Shown here: positions 10,311-20,200 of the stretch, in pieces | Layout: each line of letters starts with the position of its first letter | Position numbering within the stretch: the stretch's first letter is position 1 | Source of the DNA: Sphagnum compactum | Taxonomy: Eukaryota > Bryophyta > Sphagnopsida > Sphagnales | Reading direction: 5' to 3' | DNA length: 64,000 bases | Assembly: GCA_965153455.1 (NCBI GenBank) | Contig: OZ234502.1 | Span: 11,067,495-11,131,494, forward strand | The notes under the pieces: model-generated | Database searches by the model: none | Told to the model about the DNA's origin: nothing | The model's input: only the letters and a program-made list of their open reading frames with translations | Position numbers and translations under genes: made by a program

Positions 10311-11430
10311 AATGAGAAGCGAGAGAGAGATCTGGAGAACACTAAACCGAATTCTATTGCTGGTGCCTAATCAGACACAACTAGCGTCAAAGTCGCTCAC
10401 ACGAAAATTTGTGTGAAACAACAAGCTACTTATAGCATTTTCCTGTGATAACGTGGCTTGCCGGATGCACTTGCACATTACTATAAAAATCTAGTTTATT
10501 TTCTCACCCGTCACGACCGCAATTAAGAATTGTGTGGATCATAGTTTGCAGCTCTAGATAGCGGCAACCCATGCATGAACAGGCATTTTCTAGTACAGGT
10601 ACACGTCACTGGTAGAGACTAGAGACTGTCTCCGCAAGCAAAGAGAGAAGGTTTGAACAACGGCCACTGTTGCTAAGTTGGTAATGTGTCAATACGACAA
10701 AATGTCAATCTGATATCTTGGCTCTCTATTTTTATTTTGCATATCATTTTAAGAGGCAATTTTGTGATGTGGGTCGAATTCAGTGAACTCACCGATGATC
10801 TGTATTCCCTTCCAAATGTGAGATGTGCGGAAAAATAAAAGAAAATCTTTCAGGGTCCATTCATGACGGCTTGTACTAGGTGGAAACAATATAATCCGCA
10901 CATACATGCTGATTCACTGTAAGTAAACATGGATGAGCTCACTATCCAGAATTCAGGGTGCAATGCACGGTCCAAAATATCTATGGCTTCTTGTGAACCA
11001 ACAGGGACCAGGAGGAGATCCTGGCAAAAAGGTCCAGAATATAATTGCCGAGGGATGTCGTGGCCCTGGAATTACTCGTCAAGAGCGATCAATAAAATGT
11101 GGCTGTGAATCAAAACATACCCCACAAGGTGCATCCCTTGCGTATTTTGCCGGACGTTGAGCTCCTCTTAAGAATTTAGATTGCAGCCAAAACTGGCGCA
11201 GTGGTCATTAATTAGAGCAAAACTATCACAATCTTGTTGGAGGAAGGCTGCATGCAGCGGAGTCCTGTTGTTAGATGAAACTTGTTGGCTTGCTCAGGCC
11301 ACACTAAGGACGCTCATCCGAAGCTGACAGGCATCAGGCGGCCCAGTTTGATGATGCAAGGTGGCATATAGGTTACGTCTGGGAGTCGCTAAACTGATTC
11401 CATTTTCCAATGTTTCCCGAAGAAGAGTAA
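10311..11430. other. Moderate-GC unique sequence, no recognised gene
   Basis: Continues the higher-complexity island of the hairpin array. A 75-codon plus frame at 10,933-11,160 reads LVNQQGPGGDPGKKVQ and GASLAYFAGR, but no family or start context was recognised. Could be non-coding transcript sequence or an old exon. Confidence 0.3.
10424..10433 (-). promoter_or_regulatory. Possible TATA box reading leftward into the hairpin array
   Basis: On the minus strand the sequence reads TGCTATAAGTAGC. A start about 30 bp downstream would lie near 10,395 and the transcript would run through hairpins 4, 3, 2 and 1. A plus-strand TATA-like CTATAAAAAT lies at 10,491-10,500 and would read away from the array. 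Purely positional inference. Confidence 0.2.
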
Positions 11431-11800
11431 ATAACAGGTGGATACCGGTATTGGGAGGTTCTTCACTTTTATGAAGAATGTCTGGTTCCGGTTCTAAGAA
11501 ATAAATTCGAGTGGTTCTGGGTTCAGTTCCTCAAAAAAAAAACCAAAATCTCAGTTTAGGTTCTAAAAATCAGACCCGGTTCTGGTCCAATTTCAGGTAA
11601 CTTGGACCAATGGCAATGGTTAACCTCTGGTTAGTCCCCCATTTTAATCCTTGTTTCTCAAAAGTTCAATATTCAGTTTCAATTTAGGTTCTTAAAAAAC
11701 CTGGGATCCCAATTCCACTTCAGTTCTGGTTCTTTCGAAAAACGAACAACCCAATTCTGACTCCAAACCCAGTTTCAAAACTCAGACCCAGTTCTTGTTA
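11430..11800. repeat. Degenerate GGTTCTGGTTCC minisatellite
   Basis: Made of variants of GGTTCTGGTTCC, GGTTCTAAGA and CCCAGTTC over about 370 bp. The same type of text in the complementary sense (AACTGGAAC, ACCAGAACC) occurs at 15,840-16,160. No coding potential. Confidence 0.6.
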
Positions 11801-12650
11801 AGGTTTTACTAACCAAAAATGGAGCTTGCAGTTCTAACCCTGCAAACTGTGTACCAGCCCAACACTCATGATGGATGGATGCCTAGTTGCTTTTTGCTTG
11901 CAAACATAATCAACCCAAATGAGAATCTTAATGCCCTAATTGTCAAAGAAGTGTTTTGTATTGCAAGAATATCAATGAAGAAGAGTTGCCGAAACTAAAT
12001 ACAAGGAATGATCTTGATCAGAGGGCAATCCTGATAGTTAATCATCAATCATTGCCATGATGGGTCAGATAGATTCTCTTCTAGATTCTATGTTATCTAA
12101 CTAATCTAATAGATGAAAAAGAGAGTTTCATCCAAAGTTCATCTAGTTTTAACACCTTCCCTGAAACTCTACCTTAGAACTTAAACTATTTTTATCCTTT
12201 CTTGGAGCCTTAATCTCAGAACCTGAATTTCTCATATTCTCTTTCTCAATACAATGTTACACATCCAGATGAGTCGGGTAGAAGTCTTTGAACAACTTCA
12301 GGAGATCACAAAAACTATGACCATGGTAACTACCTAATTGTTTAAATTTCAAGTCATGACATGAACTTGGCTAATTAGTTTTTTTATCTAAATTCTTTTG
12401 TGTGATGTAATTCGAGATTTTCCTCCTGGTGATTTGGTTTTTGTTTGAGATGATTCAAAAAACTTGTGATTTGATTCTTTTCTAGTTTTATTCTCGACTT
12501 GTACACTCATCCAATGTGGGTGATCATAGGAGTTCAAAAGTTTGACAATATGAGTCCTTTGTACCGGATGCTGAAACATCATGCACTCAAGAGAAAGTGA
12601 GTTCCTCTAGTAACAAATATTCCTTTGCATCTAAAGGTCCTCCAATGGTT
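11800..12650. other. No gene seen
   Basis: Unassigned AT-rich sequence. It ends directly before the viroplasmin-like fragment and could belong to the same decayed element, but no second domain was found. Confidence 0.3.
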
Positions 12651-12656
12651 AGGTTA

Positions 12657-12797
12657 TGGAAATATTATGCCATTCAAGTTGGAAGACAACAAGGTATATA
12701 CACTACTAGGGCAAACTGCAAAGCACAAGTAGATGGATTCAGAGGAGCTATATACAAAGGTTTTTAATTTAGAGAAGAGGTAGAAAACTTCCTAGAT
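12657..12797 (+). pseudogene. Viroplasmin-like / RNase H1 N-terminal domain fragment
   Basis: Thirty-six consecutive codons from 12,657 read YYAIQVGRQQGIYTTRANCK and then AQVDGFRGAIYKGF, followed by a stop and a further in-frame FREEVENFL. The aromatic pair, the VGR-x-x-GIY step, the conserved cysteine and the GF-G-x-YK-GF ending are the pattern of the small domain shared by the N-terminus of eukaryotic RNase H1 and the caulimovirus viroplasmin protein. In plant genomes the domain also occurs in retrotransposons and integrated pararetroviruses. No catalytic RNase H or other viral domain is visible beside it, so the parent is unresolved. Short and interrupted, so non-functional. Confidence 0.65.
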
Positions 12798-12828
12798 ATT
12801 AAATACTTAGGTTCTAAGACTTGAGAAT

Positions 12829-12945
12829 TGCATAGGTGTTAAATATTTTCACACAATTCTCAAACTTGGTTTTTCCTAGTGTTTTGGTCAAGATGTCTAC
12901 TGGTTGATTATCTTCAACTCTACAAACTTACTCATCTTGTATTGA
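12829..12945 (-). pseudogene. Ty1/copia RNase H C-terminal end (fragment)
   Basis: Minus-strand translation reads VEDNQPVDILTKTLGKTKFE across 12,915 to about 12,850, with an in-frame DEQ upstream broken by a stop. This is the characteristic end of the copia polyprotein (acidic residue, Q-P, D-I-x-T-K, then a K/R-rich helix). The rest of pol is missing. It points opposite to the neighbouring viroplasmin-like fragment, so two elements have been juxtaposed. Confidence 0.6.
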
Positions 12946-12949
12946 ATTT

Positions 12950-13450
12950 GTGGGTTTAAATCTTAAGTGAATGTTGGAATGGCACATTTGATCCTCTAAA
13001 TTGAATAGAAAAAAAGAAATTCAAAAGTTCATAAGGGAGCATGAAATGAAGGATAAAAGATGTTGTGGCTATTTGTATAAATGATTTAGTGGTGGATGTG
13101 CCCAGTCTAAGGTGTAGATAATTATCCCTCTTAATACACTTGAATTGTTTAAGGATCAAACTTTAATTTGAATGAACTTGGATATTGTTGATTGAGTTTG
13201 AAAATGTGTTATTTGATGTAATTTACCTTTCTTATCCAATAGTGGCATGTATTATTGTACAATGTGGGCACTAGGATCCTATTTTTCATCTGTTAATATA
13301 TTAAAATTCCCTTCATGATATATTTAATTGAATTTTCAATGATCAAGGCGATATATTGAAGTGCAATTCTTGTAAATCATGGACTTGTGATATAATTATT
13401 AACATCATACACTTCAAAATGTCATATGTCAAAGGTATTAAATAAACTAT
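12950..13450. other. No gene seen
   Basis: AT-rich. The minus-strand frame here was checked for more copia pol sequence and none was recognised. Confidence 0.35.
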
Positions 13451-13464
13451 CTATGTTTTGAATG

Positions 13465-13560
13465 TAATATATCAATGTATCAATGTATTGGTGCATTAAT
13501 GTATTAGTGTATTAATATGTCATTGTATAATTAGTGTACTAGTACATCAATGTATCAAGG
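13465..13560. repeat. Short-period minisatellite TGTATCAA/TGTATTAG
   Basis: About ten degenerate copies of an 8-12 bp unit (TGTATCAA, TGTATTGG, TGTATTAG, TGTATTAA). Confidence 0.7.
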
Positions 13561-13769
13561 GATCTTTGGGCAATACCTATTGTTTAATTAATGTTTCACA
13601 AGCCCAATTGCAAGAAATTGCAATGACCATGCATGACACATCTTGGAATATAGGAGACTAAATTTAAAACAAAGGTAATTAGGATTAGTTTTTAGACAAG
13701 ATTCCATTATGATGATTTTTTTAAGAAACATGGTGACTACATATCCATTTCAAGTTTTGTTGAACAATT

Positions 13770-14625
13770 TCAAATTTCAAAAAATGCAAGTAATAAATCT
13801 CACCTAGCAACAATAAAACAATGGTGGGAAATGTAGACTGAATGTCAAGTTTCCATATGTAGCCACTATTCAGCAAAAGTGGAATAGTGATAATACATTA
13901 AATGTATGGTTCACACTATGTGTCGTATATATATATATATATATATACATATACTGCTAAATAAGAAACTATTTCACCTTACTCATAAACTTGAAAACAT
14001 GACAACCAAGATGCCCATGTATTTTGAAAAACAATTGCCTTATTATGTTTAGACACATGTGCATGTCAACTTTCAATTTTTTTATATCTAAAATTTTTGT
14101 ATTGTATCAACACATTATTAGTGTATAAAAAAATGGCAAATAACAATTGGTATAATTGAAAAGTGATGGGAAACATCAACTAGATGCCAATTTTCGATAT
14201 GTAGCCATCTATTTGTCATGTGAGGAAAAATGGCACGATACATAATTGTAATGCTCATACAAAGTGAGTATTTTATAAGTGTTTTTTGATACAATGTTGA
14301 CTACTTTATAATAACCATAAACTTGGAAACATAACAGCCTCTTGTCCATGTTTGTTTTTTGAAAATCCCCACCCTTATGTTTAAATTGTCAATTGAAAAA
14401 ATCCTCAATGTGAAAAATAGCAATTGGAGCCTTATAGTTGAAAATGGCGAGAAATGTAGGTCATGTGTCAATTTGAAAAATACCAAAATACCACTCACCT
14501 ATGAGTAGTGAATTAATATTTTTGATACATTAGTAACTATACCATACAATAACATAAACCCAAAAATGTGACAACCTCTTGTTCATGTAATTTTGAAATT
14601 TTGCCCACCCTTGTTTACAAACTAT
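13770..14625. repeat. Three-copy tandem repeat, about 240-340 bp unit
   Basis: Landmark CATAAACTTG-AAACAT-ACA followed by TGCCCATGT and an A/C-rich tail recurs near 13,985, 14,317 and 14,552. A second landmark, GGGAAATGTAG then CAATTTTCC-ATATGTAGCCA, recurs near 13,835, 14,170 and, weaker, 14,450. The unequal spacing reflects indels, including a TA microsatellite in the first unit. Confidence 0.7.
13926..13947. repeat. (TA)11 microsatellite
   Basis: Uninterrupted TA dinucleotide run inside the first unit of the tandem repeat at 13,770. Confidence 0.9.
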
Positions 14626-14639
14626 GTATTTATCATGGG

Positions 14640-15240
14640 ATTCATGATGATAACACAATATAATGCATGATGGCATGATGCATCAATACATTGTGATTTC
14701 AATACACTAAAAAATAAAATAAGAATTATCAATGTTGCCTACAATATTTATTATTAGGTGAAAAATATTTTTACTATCGATTTCACTATTTTTTCGCATG
14801 TGCACATATTTTTGACCTAAGCAAGATGCCCATCGATCTCAAAAAGGAACAAATGTAGGCACTTGGTAAACACCTGTTATCAAAACTTAACAATCATTTT
14901 ATGTTGGGGCTTGCTAAAGGCAATTGGGTGTTAGTTCACAATCTAACATACTTGAATCCTAAGATCTAAAACAAATGAATTTTGAAATAAGCTCCTCCAC
15001 GTACCTCAAAATATCGTGTACTTATGTGGAAAACAAAACAACACAAAACATATTAGTGTAAATTTATGGATCTTTTGGGTGTCATGGATTCATGTTCAAA
15101 CCACTGTCGTGCATATAATTGTCAATAATTGTATATACAATGTGTAAATCCCATGTAAATGTAAATCTTACACAAGGCAAGTGTAAATGTTTTGGGGTGT
15201 GTAAGTGTGTATACTGTGTACCCTTAATGACCATACATTC
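14640..15240. other. No gene seen; TGTAAATGT-rich end
   Basis: AT-rich sequence. From about 15,130 it becomes enriched in TGTAAAT and GTGTAAGTGT phrases that continue at 15,640-15,820. Confidence 0.4.
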
Positions 15241-15249
15241 TTGCAAATC

Positions 15250-15330
15250 CATATTAATTAGTTGTACCGAATCTCAATTTTTTAATTTATTTTGTAATGG
15301 GCCTCTTTGATGGGCCCTTCTATAAAAAAT
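15250..15330 (+). repeat. Two-hairpin dispersed repeat, copy B (partial)
   Basis: Carries CATATTAATTAGTTGT followed by a T-rich run, GTAATGGGCC, a short loop and GGGCCC then A6. The order matches copies at 2566 and 15,481; the first hairpin is missing. Confidence 0.5.
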
Positions 15331-15480
15331 CATGATACTTTGATACTCCTCAAACAATAGCATTTTTTACCAATATGGGACTTGGTGGTGCTATTCCAAC
15401 GAATGTTTTGAATGCACATTTAGTTCCACCTCATTGCTTGAGTAGAACTTTTATTCTTAACTTTGTTCATTATCATTTTG

Positions 15481-15620
15481 GCCTAAGCTTTTACAAGAGC
15501 TTAGGTGCTTATTGTGATTCATATTAATTAATTTAATTAGTTGTGGTGCATCCCAAAGTACAAATGGTTTGATGATTCTTTTTTGCAATAGGCCATTTGG
15601 TTGGCCTATCACCAAAAACA
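15481..15620 (+). repeat. Two-hairpin dispersed repeat, copy C
   Basis: First hairpin CCTAAGCT (15,482-15,489) with AGCTTAGG (15,498-15,505), then CATATTAATT and AGTTGTGGTGCA, then TTTTTTGCAATAGGCCA with TTGGCCTAT. Same module order as the copy at 2566-2697. The sequence just before it (TTGTTCATTATCATTTTGG) also resembles that before the hairpin at 3033. Confidence 0.6.
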
Positions 15621-15639
15621 TTATGAAATCCTCTACCCC

Positions 15640-15830
15640 CCACCCCCAAAGTAAAAATCACATTTTTTACATTATTTTACACTTAAAATAATATAACCGT
15701 GTTTTTTTACACTTACACTGTTTTACACAGCATAAAATAGATTTACACAGTTTTAAACTTCCATGGAGTGTAAATCAATTTCATGACGCGATTTACACTA
15801 ACATGGAGTGTAGGTCCTAAGCTATTTACA
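15640..15830. repeat. TTTACAC-rich low-complexity repeat
   Basis: Repeated TTTTACAC / ATTTACAC and CATGGAGTGTA phrases (the latter at about 15,763 and 15,804). Confidence 0.6.
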
Positions 15831-15839
15831 CGCACAACA

Positions 15840-16160
15840 CTGGTTCAGGCTTCAGACCATTGTTGGGCGGTTACCCAGTCTGGCCAGTTAGAATTGCCAG
15901 TTCGGATTAATAAAAACCAAACTGAACTGGTTCTGATTTCCAGAACAGGAACTGTAACCAAGGTTTTAAATTAGATACCCTTCTGGAACTGAAACCAAAA
16001 CCGAGACTTAGTTTTGGAACTGGAACTTGGTATTAACTGGCAGTTAAATGATGGTTTCAAGTCAGGTTACGTTGAACCAGAACTGAAACTGGATCTGATT
16101 TGTAAAACTGGAACCAAAACCTGAATGTTTTTCAAGAACCAGACCAGAACCGGGAGGAGT
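15840..16160. repeat. Degenerate AACTGGAAC / ACCAGAACC minisatellite
   Basis: About 320 bp of variants of GGAACTG, ACCAGAACTG and AACCAAAACC. It reads as the complementary-sense counterpart of the block at 11,430-11,800. Confidence 0.6.
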
Positions 16161-17390
16161 GAAAATATATGTAGGAGCAGTGGAGGCGCTCAGGAAAAAG
16201 GAAAGACAGGATGAAACTCAGTTTATCACCAAAATTGATGGAAAAAAACTAGTTTGGGTCCTAGTTATTTCATTTTGCAAAATTTTCATTCCCAGTTACG
16301 CATTTGATGCCCTATTATGCTGAAAGTGGCTGATCTTACCCCCTAATCGCGTGACTTTATGGATAACTCTAAAAAGAGAAAAAATCCTTCATTGCAAGGA
16401 ATCCAAGATCAAACAAATACTTTGAGCAAACAGTGTACAGGGCGACCCCTTGCCCTTAAGGCGGTGCAAATTTTCAGGTCTTGATTTGGGGCACGAATCA
16501 CCCTATAATCACTCCCACTATGATCCCACCGCCGATTCTCAAGTAAACTAAGCAACCCTTCTTAGCCCCCTCTCACCTCTACCGGTTCGTGTTTTCCCCT
16601 GCCATAGCAATCTCCTAGTTCATGCCATGTTTCCCCTGAAACCAGGTGTCAGCTCACTTGCAAACCGTTCGCCGCAAAAGCAACAGAAACTCCGACTATC
16701 TTAGTGAACAGTAAAGCTTGGTAGTAGCAGAGGCTTTAATTGTAGTCCCACAAATTATTTTTTTTCAATTTAGATGCTAATACTTAGCATCAGTTGCCAG
16801 CTGCAACAAGTTTCAGCTCAATCTGCAATCGGCCCATCCACCACAATCGAGAAGAGGTGGGCCACGGGATCCTCTGACGCATGACACCGTCCTTGTGCAT
16901 CTGAGCCAATGAACAGTGCAGAAAAATAATTTGTGGAGAGATCCATGAGGGTAACTTGGGGTGATGAATCTTGGGGTGATGAATCGCGATGGTCAAAGGA
17001 TCCTTTGCATGTTTCCCAATGCCCAATGCACGCAATCTCAGCATTTTCTACTTCTTCTTCTTTTTCTCCTTAGTGCAACTCATATGCACCCCATTTTTGT
17101 GACGAAAACAGTGCCAAAGTCGCCAGATCTCAAGGATTTTTTTTTAAATTGCCACATTTAAACAACAGTGAGATTTCCTTTTGAAATAGTCATATTTAGA
17201 CAATAGGTTGCAAATAGCACCAATTTATAGTAAGATTCATAAATTTTGTTTATTTCCCTCTTGGACCTGTTACCAAATTTGGCTAATTCCTTTTGGGGAT
17301 AATTGTCACCTCTCCTATTCACCTCTCATATACTATTAACTAGTTTGAACCCCGTGCCTAATGCACAGGTGTGTTATTTCAACAATGTTT
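16160..17390. other. No recognised gene; small tandem duplication and dispersed repeat
   Basis: Moderate complexity. A perfect 15-bp tandem duplication, CTTGGGGTGATGAAT twice, lies at 16,955-16,984. At 17,260-17,340 the text TGGACCTGTTACCAAATTTG and GGGGATAATTGTCACC is a second copy of the repeat seen at 7205-7290. Confidence 0.45.
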
Positions 17391-17392
17391 GG

Positions 17393-18175
17393 TTCATGTT
17401 TTAGTTTTTTTTAAAAACTTTTATTAATATTATTTTTTTTATGTGTTTTCTTTTATTACTATTCTTTTGTATAATAAAAATAAAGTGTTTCTTTTTCACT
17501 TTTGTATTTTGTTTATTTCGATGCAAGTTTGAAGTTTGGAGAAAGAAGACACACCTCATTCTTTTTCAAATAGGGTTTTTCTTCATTATTATAAGTTTTA
17601 TTTTTTCTTATTTTCTACTCTTTATTTGGTTTCCTTTTTTTTGTAATTTTTTTTCTTTTAAAATGATTTTACTGTATTTCCCTTTCCTTGTTTCATTTGT
17701 TTCCATTCCTTTTTTATAGTTTTTGTGTTTTTACTTCTTTTTGTTTATGTTTGTTTCATGTTTTAATTTTTTTTATTCTTATTTTGTCTATCTTCATTTT
17801 TTTCTATTTTTATGCGTTTATCTATTTATTTAGTTTCTATCTTTTTTTCCAAAAGAATCTAGTTTTTCTAATTTTTTTAATAATAAAAATAATTTAAAAA
17901 AACTTTTTTATTTTTGTTTGATTAGATGCAGGTTTGAAGTTTGGAAAAGAAAACAAACCTCTTTTTTTTTTGAAGTATGGTTTTTTTTTCTCTTTCTTTT
18001 GCCCTCTGTTTTGTTTCTTATTTTTTGTCATCTATTTTTTAATTTTCTTTTAAGATTATTTTACTGTATTTTCCTTTTTTGTTTCATGTTTAAGTGTTTA
18101 CAAAAAGTTTCTAATTGTTAAAGTGTTTTTCTGTTTTTATTTTTTTTCTAGTTTTTTCCTTTTTTAAAATATATA
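17393..18175. repeat. T-rich tandem duplication, about 405-bp unit
   Basis: The landmark GATGCAAGTTTGAAGTTTGG at 17,519 recurs as GATGCAGGTTTGAAGTTTGG at 17,925. Downstream features (ACCTC, long T runs, TTTTACTGTATTTTCC, TTTCATGTTT) follow in the same order in both units, and a third unit starts near 18,085. Long hydrophobic open frames here are side-effects of the T-runs. Confidence 0.7.
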
Positions 18176-18249
18176 TTTGGTCTATTTGGATGGATGACGG
18201 GATGGATGGATTGATGGAAAGCTTCATTTCATCCCGATGTCCTTTACTA

Positions 18250-19123
18250 CAATGCATGACACCTAAAGGCGACCTGTAAAAAAGTTTAGCGGCCAAATTT
18301 GGGCCAAAAATTTCAGCATAAATCCAAGGAGTTTTTTGAATTTGGGTTAGGGGATGTAGAGTTAGGGTTATGGAGTGGCGCGGCCTCTGCTCCTTCTGGC
18401 GGGCCCGTGCATAGGCATGCACAAGCCCATACTACTTCGTCTTCACCCACATCCAATTCACAGACAATAGTGGCCACCATGGGGAGACTTAACAAACGAA
18501 AGCAGCAGCTCAAGAGACTGGCTGAGGCTAGGCAGGCACGTCGCGACAAGGATGAGTCTGGACGCGAGGAGGAGGAGGTGACTGTGTTCGACGGCAAACG
18601 ACTGTTGATGTTGACGTTGACGCGCTTGGCGAGGACGTTGTTTGGCAGGAGGAAGAGCTTGAGTTTGAGGACGTGGAAGAGCCTAGCGAGGACGAAGCGG
18701 AGCAGGCGCAGGGACGGTTGGAGGAGTTGTGAGTCCAGCCGGAGAGCAAGCGGCCTACCTGTTACGTGGGGAACTCGGAACGCTCAAAGCGCCGGCGTCG
18801 CCAGAAGTAGAGGAAGGCAGCTGTTGGGACCAAGAAGCTGACCTCATTCTTTGCGCCTGTCACCAACAGTGACAGCAACAACGGTGAATATCTCTATAAA
18901 TCCTTGTGGCCAAATATGGGCCGCCCCAGCCAAATTTGGACAAAAGTCATCAATTTCGACCGGCAATATCTCTGCCAAAAAAGAAGATTTTGACAAACGG
19001 GTTGTGTAACTTTGTTCAGCATGTGAAGTACTGCATAAATACGTCGAGTTTTTGGGGTTACACGTTGTGTGGGAAGAATATTTAAGCTCGACATTTGGGG
19101 TCGCCTTTAGGTGTCATGCATTG
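18250..19123 (+). mobile_element. 874-bp DNA transposon derivative with 25-bp perfect terminal inverted repeats
   Basis: The left end 18,250-18,274 begins CAATGCATGACACCTAAAGG and is the exact reverse complement of 19,099-19,123. Outside these ends, similarity continues weakly (CATCCCGATGT against ACATGGGTTG), so the true termini may lie further out, and no clear target duplication was found. A quasi-palindrome GGCCAAATTTGGGCC at 18,291-18,305 is echoed by GGCCAAATATGGGCC at 18,908-18,922. Between lies a GC-rich broken coding exon (18,479-18,885). This is the structure of an internally deleted transposon that kept its 5' coding exon. Superfamily not assigned. Confidence 0.7.
18479..18885 (+). 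pseudogene. Broken N-terminal exon of a transposon-borne protein
   Basis: An ATG at 18,479 sits in the textbook context GCCACCATGG. The frame reads MGRLNKRKQQLKRLAEARQA and an acidic stretch to about 18,590. A one-base shift near 18,580-18,604 then leads to a very acidic segment (WQEEELEFEDVEEPSEDEAE). After a TGA (18,729-18,731) the same frame continues PTCYVGNSERSKRRRRQK, then a TAG, then GTKKLTSFFAP, fading at about 18,885. The layout of a basic N-terminus, acidic linker, basic G-N-S-x-R-x-K-R block and hydrophobic SFF end reminds me of N-terminal regions of some large DNA-transposon proteins (for example the Kyakuja-Dileera-Zisupton group). That is inference; no catalytic domain is present. 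GC content is far above the surroundings. Confidence 0.55.
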
Positions 19124-19139
19124 ATATGTAATTACATGG

Positions 19140-20200
19140 GTTGCATCTCATTGGCTACATTGCCCACATCACAAATTCCAAAAACACCCTGCCACCGATC
19201 TGGTTGAGAAAAAAGCAAAAGGCAAGCTGTCTAAGAAAGAAGCAAAAGGCGCTGTACCACACAACCCAATCTACTGCTGGTGGTGGTCCCATGCACTGAA
19301 TTCCCAAAAGGCCATGCATGTGAGGATGGTGGTGGTCCTGATTCCGCACCCATATGCTGTAGCAAAAGCCCCAAACAAACCAAGAGGAACAAGGGATGGG
19401 CGCCGCAACAGCCACATTTCCTCGCCCTCTATATCGCAAGAGGCATAGAAAGTATATGGTAAGGCCCCGCTATCAGGAAATTATTGTGGGAGCACCGAGG
19501 GCATAGAAAGTATAGGGTAAGGTCCATGCAGTAATTCCTTGACAACGGGCCTTACCCTGCATGACAAACACCGAGATAGTCGATGGTTTTTTTCTTAAAA
19601 ACTTCCCTTTCAAAGATCTTATTGGCTTACATCCTGCACCCTACGGATCTTACAATCTCTCACCCTCCGGCCTTGGGCTCCTTTTGTAAGCCTGATTACT
19701 AAATGTAATCTGCCCTATAAATACACTAAGAATTCTCTCCCAGGTTGTTACAACGGTGTGGGGACCATGTAAATGGAAGGGAGCCCTTGGGGAGGCTAAA
19801 GGATACCCTGCCTACAGAATGAATGAGTGCCCAGGGTAGCCTTAGTCCACATGGTATAGTGAAAGTCATAAACGACAATTGAAGAGGCTTCCAAGTCTCA
19901 ATCTTCCGTTTGAAATTTGCTATAACTTCTACAAGATTTTCTTCATCCCCAGAAATCCCCCATTTTCTGCAAACCATTTCAAGGTACCAAGCTGAAAACA
20001 TGGCTGAAATAACCTTTGGTACTCTTGTACAGTCAAAAGGGGCCGGCCACCAGATAAATTATTCCTCCCTCACACCGTTTGTGTGTCATGCTGGCTCATT
20101 GGCCCAATTGACGACCTCACTTCTGGGTTACTGCTGGCACATATTGTCTTGGTGCCCTGGGGAAACGATTATAGAAATCTGCCATCTAGTTTGCTAATAC
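19140..20200. other. Unassigned moderate-GC sequence with short direct and inverted repeats
   Basis: GGCATAGAAAGTATATGG at about 19,441 recurs as GGCATAGAAAGTATAGGG at about 19,499, each followed by TAAGG(C/T)CC. The second copy can pair with CGGGCCTTACCC at about 19,546-19,558. A TATA box follows at 19,716. This looks like a promoter or LTR-like region, but no LTR pair or coding sequence was found. Confidence 0.35.
19716..19723 (+). promoter_or_regulatory. Candidate TATA box TATAAATA
   Basis: CCCTATAAATACACTAAG is a good plant TATA context. No gene was recognised downstream on the plus strand, so it may belong to a decayed retroelement or a non-coding transcript. Confidence 0.35.

Noticed and set aside
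17441-18121. Long phenylalanine/leucine-rich open frames that look like membrane proteins
   Set aside because: They are translations of T-runs in a tandem repeat.
18111-18749. Minus-strand open frames across the transposon exon
   Set aside because: Shadows of the GC-rich plus-strand exon, which has the Kozak start and the coherent reading.
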